Of a stretch of 21,143 nucleotides of DNA, positions 6,516-14,457 are shown in pieces. Origin of the DNA: JAABYT01 sp041581935 (GTDB lineage Bacteria; Pseudomonadota; Gammaproteobacteria; HK1); assembly GCA_041581935.1 (NCBI GenBank), contig JBFICP010000024.1:1-21143 (forward strand), written 5' to 3'. The notes under the pieces are model-generated. The model worked only from the letters and a program-made list of their open reading frames with translations. It did no database searches and had not been told where the DNA came from. Both the position numbers and the translations under genes were made by a program. Numbering within the stretch: the first letter of the stretch is position 1; every line of letters begins with the position of its first letter.

Positions 6516-8432
6516 ATGCTGTTGCAGAGTATTCGTGACCGCGCCACGGGATGGATTGCGTGGGCCATCGTCATCCTAATCAGTATCCCGTTCGCGCTTT
6601 GGGGCATCCAAGAGTATCTGTCGCCCACTTCCAACGTGTCGGTTGCCATCGTCAACGGCACCGATATCGGAATCAACGAATTTCAACGCACCTATCAGCG
6701 TCAGCGCGCGCAGCTCCAATCGCTGCTCGGTCCGAGCTTCGACTTCAACGAGCTCGATGAAGAGCGACTTCGTCGCGAAGCCCTCGATCAGCTCATCAAC
6801 GACGAGATCGTGCTTCAGAAGGCGCTCTCCGGCGGCATGCGCATCGGCGACAAGCAGCTTGCCCGCGCCATACAGAACCAGGAGATTTTCAAGCAGAACG
6901 GCGTTTTCTCCGAGGAGCTGTACCAGGTGTGGCTGCGCAACCAGGGATACTCGGCGGGAGGATTCGAGAACGAGTTGAAGCGCTCGATGCTCACCGAGCA
7001 GCTCGTCGCCGGCGTCGCGACCTCGGCCATCGTCACCGAGCCCGAGCTCGAGCACGCCGTGCGACTTCAGCTCCAGAAGCGCGTCATCGAGACGTTGACG
7101 GTGCCGGTTTCGCGCTTCGCCGACGTCAAAGTGGACGATGCCGCCGTGCGTGCTCACTACGAGTCGAACCAGGCGGACTACATATCCCCCGAGCAGGTCA
7201 AGCTCAAGTATATCGAGGTATCCCGGCAAGCCATCGCCGATGCGATCCCTATCGACGAGGAGGAGCTGCGCGCCACCTATGACCGGCGGAAGAACGACAT
7301 GCAGACGCCGGAGCAGCGCGAGGCGAGTCACATTCTGATCACCCTAGAGGACGGCGCCGACGAGGCGGCGGTAACGGCCGCGCGCGAGCGTTTGCTGGAT
7401 TTGAAGCGCCAGATCGAAGCCGGCGCCTCGTTCGCAGAGCTCGCCCGGGAGCACTCCGAGGATCCGGGCTCCGCCCGCCAGGGCGGGTCGCTCGGCACGT
7501 TCGGCCGGGGTGTCATGGATCCGTCATTCGAGGACTCGGCGTTCAAGCTGGCCCTGGGTGAGGTGAGTGATCCGGTGCGCTCGGCTTTCGGGCTGCATCT
7601 CATCAAAGTCGACGGTATCCGTGCATCGAAGCTGCCGAGCTTCGAAGAGATCCGCGACAAGCTGCGGGCCGACTACCAGAACGAGAAAGCCGAGCATCAA
7701 TTCGTCGAGATGGTTGAGGTCATGGCCACCATGGCGTTCGAGAATCCGGACTCCCTGGACTCGGTGGCGGACACGCTCGGTCTCACGCCGAGCGTTACCG
7801 ATTGGGTCTCTCCGGCTGCGGCTTCGAACAGCGGCATCGGCCGGAACCCCGCGGTGATCGAGGCGGCCTTCAGTCCCGACGTGCTGCGCGATGGCTTCAA
7901 CAGCGAACCCATCGAGGTCGGGCCGACGCGGGTAATCGTGCTGCGCGTCGCCGAGCACCGTCCCTCCCAGCAACTGTCCTTCGACGAGGTGCGCGAAAGA
8001 ATCGAGCGCGAGCTGGCATCACGAAAGGCGCGCGAGCTCGCCGAGAATCGTGGTCGCGAGCTGCTCGAGCGGCTGATGGATGGCGAGGAACCACAGCGCT
8101 TGGCCGAGCAGGCGGAGCTCGCCTGGTCGCGCGAGTCGGAGGTCGCACGCGAGACGGAGGCAGCGGAATCGAGCGTGCTGCAGACGGCCTTTCGTCTGGC
8201 CCGGCCGGCACAAGGCACGAGCGTATTCGGCGGCACCGTGACGGCCGGCGGTGACTATGTCATCGTCAACCTCAAGCGGGTCATCGACGGCTCCTTAAAC
8301 GGCGAGGATGCCGAGCAGCGCACCGCCGCGCGGCGTCAGCTCGAGGTGGAGGCGGGGCGCGAGATCTACGATGCCGTGGTGCAGACGCTGCGCAGCGGCG
8401 CCGACGTGGTCATTCTCGAGGAAAATATCTGA
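6516..8432 (+). CDS. ppiD: PpiD-like membrane-anchored periplasmic chaperone (SurA N / parvulin family)
   Basis: Inner-membrane-anchored chaperone that meets proteins leaving the Sec translocon on the periplasmic side. It has 638 residues, close to the E. coli length. A single transmembrane helix spans about residues 12-30 (GWIAWAIVILISIPFALWG) behind a short basic cytoplasmic tail, giving N-in topology. A SurA-like N-terminal chaperone region follows. The parvulin domain runs from about residue 268 (EASHILITLEDG) to 368 (FGLHLIKVDG). The C-terminal part is long, charged and helical. ATG 6516 places the membrane anchor exactly where PpiD has it; the best ribosome-binding match, AGGG at 6501-6504, is weak and distant. 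Position after hupB is the conserved ppiD position. Confidence 0.93.
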   Translation: MLLQSIRDRATGWIAWAIVILISIPFALWGIQEYLSPTSNVSVAIVNGTDIGINEFQRTYQRQRAQLQSLLGPSFDFNELDEERLRREALDQLINDEIVLQKALSGGMRIGDKQLARAIQNQEIFKQNGVFSEELYQVWLRNQGYSAGGFENELKRSMLTEQLVAGVATSAIVTEPELEHAVRLQLQKRVIETLTVPVSRFADVKVDDAAVRAHYESNQADYISPEQVKLKYIEVSRQAIADAIPIDEEELRATYDRRKNDMQTPEQREASHILITLEDGADEAAVTAARERLLDLKRQIEAGASFAELAREHSEDPGSARQGGSLGTFGRGVMDPSFEDSAFKLALGEVSDPVRSAFGLHLIKVDGIRASKLPSFEEIRDKLRADYQNEKAEHQFVEMVEVMATMAFENPDSLDSVADTLGLTPSVTDWVSPAAASNSGIGRNPAVIEAAFSPDVLRDGFNSEPIEVGPTRVIVLRVAEHRPSQQLSFDEVRERIERELASRKARELAENRGRELLERLMDGEEPQRLAEQAELAWSRESEVARETEAAESSVLQTAFRLARPAQGTSVFGGTVTAGGDYVIVNLKRVIDGSLNGEDAEQRTAARRQLEVEAGREIYDAVVQTLRSGADVVILEENI

Positions 8433-8448
8433 TCGGAATCTGGCGGGC

Positions 8449-9021
8449 TCAGGCCTGAATGCGCAGGCGACTGCCGTTGCGAAATCGTTTTTTGAGAAAC
8501 TCCATCTGGTCGGCAAGAATTCGCCGGTTCGACAGAAACAGATACTCGGCGCGGTTCGGCTCGAACGGCACCGCCAGAAGCGTCATGTTCGCCTCCTCCG
8601 GGCTGCGCGCGCCCTTGGCGTGATTGCACGGCTTGCACGCCGTGACGACGTTCCTCCAGCTGTCTTTGCCGCCCTCGGACAACGGCCGAATGTGGTCGCG
8701 GGTCAGCATATGCTCAGGCAGCTGCTTGCCGCAGTAGAGGCACATCTGGCCGTCACGCAGAAACAGCTCCCGGTTCGACAGCGGCGGCACCAGGTTGCCC
8801 GAGGCCCCGTGACGGGATCGCCCCTTGACTGCGATGATCGAGTTGACGGTGATGGAGGAGCGCTCGCCGCTGATGCGGTTGTGTCCGCCACGGAAGGTGA
8901 ACGAATGGTCGCCCGCATTCCAGGCAATCATCGACTTGAAGTCGAGCAGCACGGCCTCACGCCACGGTATCCACCGAAGCGGCTGACCGGTGACGTCGAG
9001 ACGGAGTATCAGAGGTGCCAT
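8449..9021 (-). CDS. HNH endonuclease family protein
   Basis: A 190-residue protein with a C-terminal HNH nuclease fold. The zinc-binding pairs are C94-x2-C97 (CLYC) and C129-x2-C132 (CKPC). The catalytic core contains D109-H110 (RDHIRPLSEGG), N124 and the NH pair N133-H134. The N-terminal ~80 residues (PLILRLDVTGQP...) have no motif I can name. ATG at 9021 is preferred over the in-frame GTG at 9042 because GGAG lies 10 nt upstream of it and the N-terminus then starts directly with the conserved-looking LRLD segment. It converges on ppiD with 16 nt between stops. No methylase, toxin or phage gene is adjacent, so it is a solitary HNH gene; its role in the cell is unknown to me. Confidence 0.9.
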   Translation of the reverse strand: MAPLILRLDVTGQPLRWIPWREAVLLDFKSMIAWNAGDHSFTFRGGHNRISGERSSITVNSIIAVKGRSRHGASGNLVPPLSNRELFLRDGQMCLYCGKQLPEHMLTRDHIRPLSEGGKDSWRNVVTACKPCNHAKGARSPEEANMTLLAVPFEPNRAEYLFLSNRRILADQMEFLKKRFRNGSRLRIQA

Positions 9022-9093
9022 AGGTCGCTCACTCCAGCCCACTCATAGGTCGATTGCGCATCCGATCGCCGGGCTGGATACAACAGCTGGCGC

Positions 9094-9124
9094 AGTATAT
9101 TGCACAATTAGCCCTGGAAAGCAA
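9094..9124 (-). promoter_or_regulatory. Candidate sigma70 promoter of the HNH gene
   Basis: Read on the minus strand, TTGCTT (9124-9119) is followed after 19 nt by TATACT (9099-9094), a 5/6 match to the -10 consensus. The -10 lies about 73 nt before the HNH ATG. The spacer is longer than ideal, so the -35 is doubtful. The region 9022-9240 otherwise holds no gene that I can support. Confidence 0.35.
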
Positions 9125-9240
9125 AAACCGGGCCGGCGCGAAAAGCCGCGCTTGGCGCATTTTGTTCCTACCTCGACCCGCCTCGGCGCCCGGGGTGAGA
9201 AAGCGCCGCTCGATCGGCTCAGTCGCCTTTCCCGAACGCT

Positions 9241-10341
9241 CTATTCGCGCAGGGCCGGCTGGGCTCCCTCGAGGCGAAACACGGGGCGGTAGGTGCCGAC
9301 CTCAAGACCCCGGTAGTTGCGCTCGCTGAGCTTTGCCACAGCCTCCAGGGCGTGCCACAGGTCGCCGTCGTCACGGCCGACGACCTCGAGCTGGTGCAGC
9401 ACCTCGACGATGACCGCCGCGCGAATGCGCGAGTGCGGATCGCCATCCTCGATTTTGATGGCGATCCCGAGCCCCTCGGGCATACGCGGGCCCGGCGGCA
9501 GGGCCGCGGCATACAACCCGGCGGCTCCGGTTTTGGCGAACAGGCGGCCGGCGAGGGTGCGCATGAGATCGGTATCGAGCGATCCGCTGCCGGCAATCAG
9601 CTCCGGGTGGTGCATGCCCGCGCTTCGCAGGGTGAGGAGCTCGGCTTCGATATCGCGACCTTCCACCGCCGGTGCGGCTCCGGGCACGGCGAGGTATGCA
9701 AACAGATGCGCCAATGCCTCCAGTGACAGCCAGAAGGTCGGCAGGGAGCATCCGTCGATGGAGCGTGGTAACGCCATATTCGCTTGCCCGACCAGGGTCA
9801 GGAGAATGTCGCGAATACGCACTTGCAGCGGGTGGTCCGGCTCCAGGTAGCTTTCCAGCGGCCAGCCGCGCCGTTTGCACACCGCTAGCATGTTGACGTG
9901 CTTGCCGCTGCAATTGCAGTGCAGAGGCGTCGGCTGCTCGCCGGCGCGCACCAGGCGTTCCTTGTCCGCCCGCAGGGCGGGCGCCTGAACACCGCACTTG
10001 AGCGCCCGGGGCTCGATTTGAAAGCGTGCAAGCAGGTCTGCGACGCGATCGGTGTGCATGGTTTCGCCGTTGTGTGACGACATCATGATCGCCAGATCCG
10101 CCTCGCTGAGCGGCGCAGGTTCGCTTTCGGTGTGCAGCCCGTCGAGCAAAAGCGGGAGCAGTTGAAAGGGTTTGGCGCTCGAGCGCAGGGCCCAGGCGCG
10201 TTGGGTATTGCCCGAATGTCGCACCACGCGACCATGCGCGTCGACGACGGCGATGGCGCCCCGGTGGCGGGTTTCGACGCGATCGGAGCCGCCGCGCTGA
10301 AACTCGACCAGCACCGGATCATCGTCGTATTCGATGCTCAC
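9241..10341 (-). CDS. L-asparaginase II-type family protein (Rhizobium-type, zinc class)
   Basis: A 366-residue member of the asparaginase II family (PF06089-like), which is unrelated to E. coli AnsA/AnsB and hydrolyses asparagine to aspartate and ammonia. Visible family signatures are RSSAKPFQ (Ser54 and Lys57), SSHNGE (88-93), HCNCSGKH (Cys144, Lys147, His148), IDGCSLPTFW (Cys198), MHHPELIAGSG and FAKTG (Lys270). From what I recall of the Rhizobium etli enzyme, the two cysteines with the lysine correspond to its metal site and the Ser-Lys pairs to its active centre. The frame runs open well upstream, but that part is a shadow of fabI. GTG 10341 gives the family-like N-terminus and overlaps the fabI stop as GTGA, indicating translational coupling. 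Alternative: a related amidohydrolase with another substrate. Confidence 0.9.
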   Translation of the reverse strand: MSIEYDDDPVLVEFQRGGSDRVETRHRGAIAVVDAHGRVVRHSGNTQRAWALRSSAKPFQLLPLLLDGLHTESEPAPLSEADLAIMMSSHNGETMHTDRVADLLARFQIEPRALKCGVQAPALRADKERLVRAGEQPTPLHCNCSGKHVNMLAVCKRRGWPLESYLEPDHPLQVRIRDILLTLVGQANMALPRSIDGCSLPTFWLSLEALAHLFAYLAVPGAAPAVEGRDIEAELLTLRSAGMHHPELIAGSGSLDTDLMRTLAGRLFAKTGAAGLYAAALPPGPRMPEGLGIAIKIEDGDPHSRIRAAVIVEVLHQLEVVGRDDGDLWHALEAVAKLSERNYRGLEVGTYRPVFRLEGAQPALRE

Positions 10342-11138
10342 GCGTCGCCCGAATCGTAGTCCGGTGGCATCGCCGTGATATTGATCCCGGCATCCACGAA
10401 GGTCACTTCCCCGGTGATCCCCGACGCCAGGTCGGAGCACAGGAAGGCGGCTGCGTTGCCCACTTCTTCGATACTGACGTTGCGTCGCAGCGGCGAGCGG
10501 CTCTGGGCGTGATCGAGCAGCAGGCGAAAATCGGCGATGCCGGCCGCCGCCAGGGTCTTGATGGGACCCGCAGAGATGGCGTTGACGCGGATGCCGTCGG
10601 CGCCGAGGCTGACGGCCATGTAGCGCACATTGGCCTCGAGGCTCGCTTTTGCCAGCCCCATGACGTTGTAGTTCGGCATGGTGCGCTCCGAGCCGAGGTA
10701 GCTGAGCGTCAGCAGCGCGCCGTGGCGTCCCCGCATCATGGGGCGCGCGGCCTTGGCCAGCGCGGCGAAGCTGTACGAGCTGATATCGTGGGCGATGCGG
10801 AACGATTCCCGGTCGACGGCATCCAGGTAGTCGCCGTGGAGGGCTTCTCTCGGTGCAAAGGCGACCGCGTGCACAAGAATGTCGAGGCCGTCCCAGCGCT
10901 TGCCCAGCTCGGCGAAGGTCGTGTCGATTTGCTCGTCGAACTCCACGTCGCAAGGCAGCGTGATGTCTGAATCGAGCTCGGCGGCCAGCTTCTCGACGCG
11001 GCTTCGCAGTCGATCGTTTTGATAGGTGAGGGCGAGGTCCGCGCCCTGGCGCCGCATGGCCTGGGCGATGCCCCAGGCGATGGATCGGTTTCCCGCCACG
11101 CCGATGACGAGCGCCCGTTTACCTTCGAGAAATCCCAT
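10338..11138 (-). CDS. fabI: Enoyl-[acyl-carrier-protein] reductase FabI (NADH)
   Basis: Catalyses the last reduction of each fatty-acid elongation cycle in the cytosol. The 266-residue protein is a short-chain dehydrogenase-type FabI. It begins MGFLEGKRALVIGVAGNRSIAWG, has the cofactor-binding segments TYQND and PCDV, and carries the catalytic Y-x6-K as Tyr157 and Lys164 (YNVMGLAK) with the second tyrosine Tyr147. ATG 11138 is chosen over an in-frame start five codons upstream because MGFL is the family start and GGAGA lies 6 nt before it. Residue 93, Gly in E. coli, is Ala here. It is the first gene of a two-gene unit with the asparaginase and diverges from the ABC transporter across 136 bp. 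Confidence 0.96.
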   Translation of the reverse strand: MGFLEGKRALVIGVAGNRSIAWGIAQAMRRQGADLALTYQNDRLRSRVEKLAAELDSDITLPCDVEFDEQIDTTFAELGKRWDGLDILVHAVAFAPREALHGDYLDAVDRESFRIAHDISSYSFAALAKAARPMMRGRHGALLTLSYLGSERTMPNYNVMGLAKASLEANVRYMAVSLGADGIRVNAISAGPIKTLAAAGIADFRLLLDHAQSRSPLRRNVSIEEVGNAAAFLCSDLASGITGEVTFVDAGINITAMPPDYDSGDA

Positions 11139-11274
11139 GAAGAGTCTCCGCACGGACCGAGGTCATGCCAGGCACGGAGTGTACCGGACAGTGCCGGATG
11201 CCGTCATTGTCCAGTGGGATCAGGTTGCCGAACAGGGCGCCATCGACCATTCTAATCGGGTTCCCTGGTGGCAG

Positions 11275-13467
11275 ATGAAAAGCGTGATCGAAGCGCCACG
11301 AGCATCGACGACGGGGCCTCGGCGGCTGGCGCTTTGGCTGTTGCTGCTGTTCGCCGGGACCGATTGCCTCGCTTCGCCTTGGAATGATCCCTATCCGCGT
11401 GACGCGCGCGTTGCCAACACGCTCTACAGTTCATTCCCGGAGCGCCCCAAGCATCTCGACCCGGCGCGATCCTACGCGGTTGACGAGCAACTGTTCATCG
11501 GACAGATCTACGAGCCGCCGCTGCAGTACCACTATCTCCGGAGACCCTACACGCTCGAGCCTTTGAGCCTCGCCCGCATGCCACGCATCGCCTGGTTGGA
11601 CGAAAACGATCGGGTTCTGCCCGTGGGCTCGGACCCGGCTCGGGTCGCCTACACGCTCTACGAATTCGACGTGCTGCCGGGCATTCGCTATCAGCCGCAT
11701 CCGGCGCTGGCGCGCGATTCGAACGGCGCCTATCTCTACCATGCGCTGCAAGCCGAGGCGATTGCCGCGCTCAATCGCCCGGGCGACTTGCCGCAGCACG
11801 GCACACGCGAGCTCGAGGCGCAGGACTTCGTGTACGCCATCAAGCGCCTTGCCGACCCCTCGGTACATTCACCGATCGCCGGTCTCATGAAGCGCTATAT
11901 CGTGGGACTCGCCGAGCTCTCGGCGCGGATTGCCGCGCTTCGCGCTGGCGAAGGGTCCGAGTCCTACATCGACTTGCGCCCCTTGCCCCTGGAAGGCGTG
12001 ACCGTCCTCGGCCCGCATCGTTATTCGGTGCGCATCAGGGGCGTATACCCGCAGTTTCTGTACTGGCAGGCCATGACATTCTTCGCGCCGGTGCCCTGGG
12101 AGGCGGATCGCTTCTACGGCCAAGCCGGTCTCGAAGCGAAAAATATCAGCTTCGACTGGTATCCCATCGGCACGGGTCCGTTTTACCTCACGGAGAACAA
12201 TCCGAATTTGCGCATGGTGCTCGTGCGCAATCCCAACTTTCACGGTGAGCGTTATCCGGACACCGGTGAGCCCGGCGACACAAGAGCGGGTTTGCTCGAT
12301 AATGCGGGTGCGAGCCTGCCATTCATCGATTCCGCAATCTACAGCCTGGAGAAAGAGTCCATACCGCGCTGGAACAAGTTTCTGCAGGGCTATTACGACA
12401 GCTCCGCAATCGTCTCCGATAATTTCGATCAGGCCGTGCAGTTCGGCACCGGAGGTGAAGCAAATCTGACCGAGGAGATGCGTGAGCGCGGCATCGAGCT
12501 TTCCACCGCGGTCGCGACCACAATCTTCTACATGGGCTTCAATATGCTCGATCCGGTGCTGGGCGGGGACGGCGAACGGGCGCGACTTCTGCGCCGGGCG
12601 ATCTCCATTGCCGTCGATTTCGAGGAGTATATCTCCATCTTTCAAAACGGCCGCGGGGTCGCGGGTCAGGGACCTCTGCCGCCGGACATCTTCGGCAATC
12701 TCGAGGGCCAGGCCGGCTTGAACCCGTTCGTTTACGATTGGACGAACGGCGCACCCCGGCGCAAAACGATCGAGCAGGCGCGCATTCTGATGGAGGAGGC
12801 CGGATATCCGGGCGGCGTCGACAGCGAAAGCGGCAAGCCGCTGGTGCTCTACTATGAGGCCATTTCCCGCGGACCCGACGACAAGGCGCGCCTCACCTGG
12901 ATTCGCAATCAGTTCAAAAAACTCGACATTCAACTCGTTGTGCGGACCACGGACTACAATCGCTTTCGCGACAAGATGCTCAAGGGTACCGGGCAAATCT
13001 ACATGTGGGGCTGGAAGGCCGACTATCCCGATCCGGAGAACTTTCTTTTCCTACTCTACGGTCCGAACGGTAAGGCGGAGCACCAAGGAGAAAATGCCAG
13101 CAACTACTCGAATCCGGCCTTCGATGCGCTTTTCGATCGCATGAAAAACATGAGCAACGGCGATGAGCGGCTGCGCTTAATCAGAGAGATGGTGGCGATT
13201 GCGCAGCGCGATGCGCCTTGGGCATGGGGATTTTTCCCGAAGGACTATTCATTGCACCATGCGTGGCTTTACAACGTGAAGCCCAATCTCATGGCAAGCA
13301 ATACGCTCAAGTACCGTCGAATCGATCCAGTGCTTCGCGACAGGCGGAGAGCGCAATGGAACCAGCCGGTGATGTGGCCGGTGATGCTGCTGCTGACGGC
13401 GGCCGCGGCGCTGCTGGTCTCGGGGGTCTTGGCGTATCGCCGCCGTGAGCGAGGTACCGCTCTTTGA
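11275..13467 (+). CDS. ABC transporter peptide-type substrate-binding protein (family 5) with C-terminal membrane anchor
   Basis: A 730-residue periplasmic binding protein of the oligopeptide/dipeptide/nickel group (SBP_bac_5). An N-terminal hydrophobic stretch after PRR (ALWLLLLFAG, residues ~18-30) looks like a signal peptide with cleavage near CLA/SPW; the cysteine context is not a lipobox. The mature start NTLYSSFPERPKHLDP and IYEPPLQYHY, and the later GTGPFYL and NPNFHGERYPDTGEPGD blocks, are typical of this group. The C-terminus has a second hydrophobic segment (~698-720) followed by RRRERG, which would tether it to the inner membrane. It does not look like YejA at its N-terminus. ATG 11275 is chosen by the signal peptide; the ribosome-binding site is weak. 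It overlaps the next gene by 4 nt. Confidence 0.92.
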   Translation: MKSVIEAPRASTTGPRRLALWLLLLFAGTDCLASPWNDPYPRDARVANTLYSSFPERPKHLDPARSYAVDEQLFIGQIYEPPLQYHYLRRPYTLEPLSLARMPRIAWLDENDRVLPVGSDPARVAYTLYEFDVLPGIRYQPHPALARDSNGAYLYHALQAEAIAALNRPGDLPQHGTRELEAQDFVYAIKRLADPSVHSPIAGLMKRYIVGLAELSARIAALRAGEGSESYIDLRPLPLEGVTVLGPHRYSVRIRGVYPQFLYWQAMTFFAPVPWEADRFYGQAGLEAKNISFDWYPIGTGPFYLTENNPNLRMVLVRNPNFHGERYPDTGEPGDTRAGLLDNAGASLPFIDSAIYSLEKESIPRWNKFLQGYYDSSAIVSDNFDQAVQFGTGGEANLTEEMRERGIELSTAVATTIFYMGFNMLDPVLGGDGERARLLRRAISIAVDFEEYISIFQNGRGVAGQGPLPPDIFGNLEGQAGLNPFVYDWTNGAPRRKTIEQARILMEEAGYPGGVDSESGKPLVLYYEAISRGPDDKARLTWIRNQFKKLDIQLVVRTTDYNRFRDKMLKGTGQIYMWGWKADYPDPENFLFLLYGPNGKAEHQGENASNYSNPAFDALFDRMKNMSNGDERLRLIREMVAIAQRDAPWAWGFFPKDYSLHHAWLYNVKPNLMASNTLKYRRIDPVLRDRRRAQWNQPVMWPVMLLLTAAAALLVSGVLAYRRRERGTAL

Positions 13468-14444
13468 TTGCCTATATCGTTCGTCGGATTCTCTATGCGG
13501 TCCCTATTCTCATTGGGGTCAACTTGCTGACATTCGTTCTGTTTTTCCTGATCAACACGCCTGATGACATTGCCCGGTCTCAACTCGGTGATCGGCGTGT
13601 GACCGAAGAGGCAATCGACAGCTGGAAGCGTTCGCACGGTTATCATAAACCGCTTTTGTACAATGAATCGGCTGCAGGCATTGCAAAAGTCGCGGATACA
13701 ATTTTTTTCGACAAGTCGGTACGCCTGTTCCTATTCGAATTCGGGCGCTCGGACAGTGGCAGGGACATCGGGCACGATATTAGTCAACGCATGTGGCCGA
13801 GCCTGGCGATCGCCGTGCCCACCTTGATGGTGGGTCTCCTGATCAATATTACCTTTGCGCTTGCGATCGCGCTTTTTCGTGGCACACCGTTCGATTTTTG
13901 GGCGCTCGTATTGTGCGTGGCTTTGCTGTCGATATCCTCGCTCTTCTACATCATCGGAGGGCAGTACGTAGTGAGCAAGCTGCTTCATCTGGTTCCGATA
14001 TCCGGTTACGACACGGGTTTCTCAGCGCTCAAATTTTTGATTCTGCCGATACTGGTGGGGGTGATTGGCGGAATCGGTAGCGGCACCCGCTGGTATCGCA
14101 CGATCTTTCTCGAAGAGATGGAGAAGGACTACGTGCGCACCGCGCGCGCAAAGGGCTTGACCGACACGTCGGTCATGTTTCGGCACGTACTTAAGAACGC
14201 CATGATTCCTATCCTGACCGGCGTGGTGGTGATATTGCCTTTGCTGTTCATGGGCAGCCTCCTAGTGGAGTCATTTTTCGGAATTCCAGGACTTGGCAGC
14301 TACACCATCGATGGGATCCAACGCCAGGACTTCGCCATCGTGCGCTCAATGGTGTTCCTCGGATCGGTTCTGTATGTGCTGGGACTGCTTCTGACGGATA
14401 TTTCCTACACATTCGTCGATCCGCGCGTGCGCCTTAGCGGCTGA
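13464..14444 (+). CDS. ABC transporter permease, DppB/OppB type
   Basis: Inner-membrane permease of a peptide-type importer, 326 residues. The first helix (IVRRILYAVPILIGVNLLTF, ~5-30) is the classic DppB start, followed by a periplasmic loop and the BPD_transp_1 core from about residue 110. The cytoplasmic EAA loop that contacts the ATPase is visible at 222-250 (DYVRTARAKGLTDTSVMFRHV). The start is TTG 13464, which overlaps the binding-protein stop as TTGA; no ATG gives the family N-terminus. The overlap suggests translation is coupled to the upstream gene. The second permease follows after 13 nt. Substrate is likely peptides, but nickel or other oligomers cannot be excluded from sequence alone. 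Confidence 0.94.
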   Translation: MIAYIVRRILYAVPILIGVNLLTFVLFFLINTPDDIARSQLGDRRVTEEAIDSWKRSHGYHKPLLYNESAAGIAKVADTIFFDKSVRLFLFEFGRSDSGRDIGHDISQRMWPSLAIAVPTLMVGLLINITFALAIALFRGTPFDFWALVLCVALLSISSLFYIIGGQYVVSKLLHLVPISGYDTGFSALKFLILPILVGVIGGIGSGTRWYRTIFLEEMEKDYVRTARAKGLTDTSVMFRHVLKNAMIPILTGVVVILPLLFMGSLLVESFFGIPGLGSYTIDGIQRQDFAIVRSMVFLGSVLYVLGLLLTDISYTFVDPRVRLSG

Positions 14445-14457
14445 GCGAATAACCGCG

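Noticed and set aside
9125..9160. A GCGCG/CGCGC hairpin followed at a distance by a T run (minus strand) that might terminate the asparaginase transcript.
   Set aside because: The T run is separated from the stem by about eight GC-rich bases, so it does not fit an intrinsic terminator.
10342..10953. The asparaginase reading frame stays open for a further 204 codons upstream, giving a 570-residue ORF.
   Set aside because: That part overlaps fabI on the same strand in another frame and is Arg/Pro/His-rich without family similarity; the GTG at 10341 gives the normal protein.
11225..11256. A TTGCCG and a TCTAAT upstream of the binding-protein gene that resemble a sigma70 promoter.
   Set aside because: The spacer is 20 nt and the start would fall only about a dozen nt before the ATG; too weak to list as a feature.
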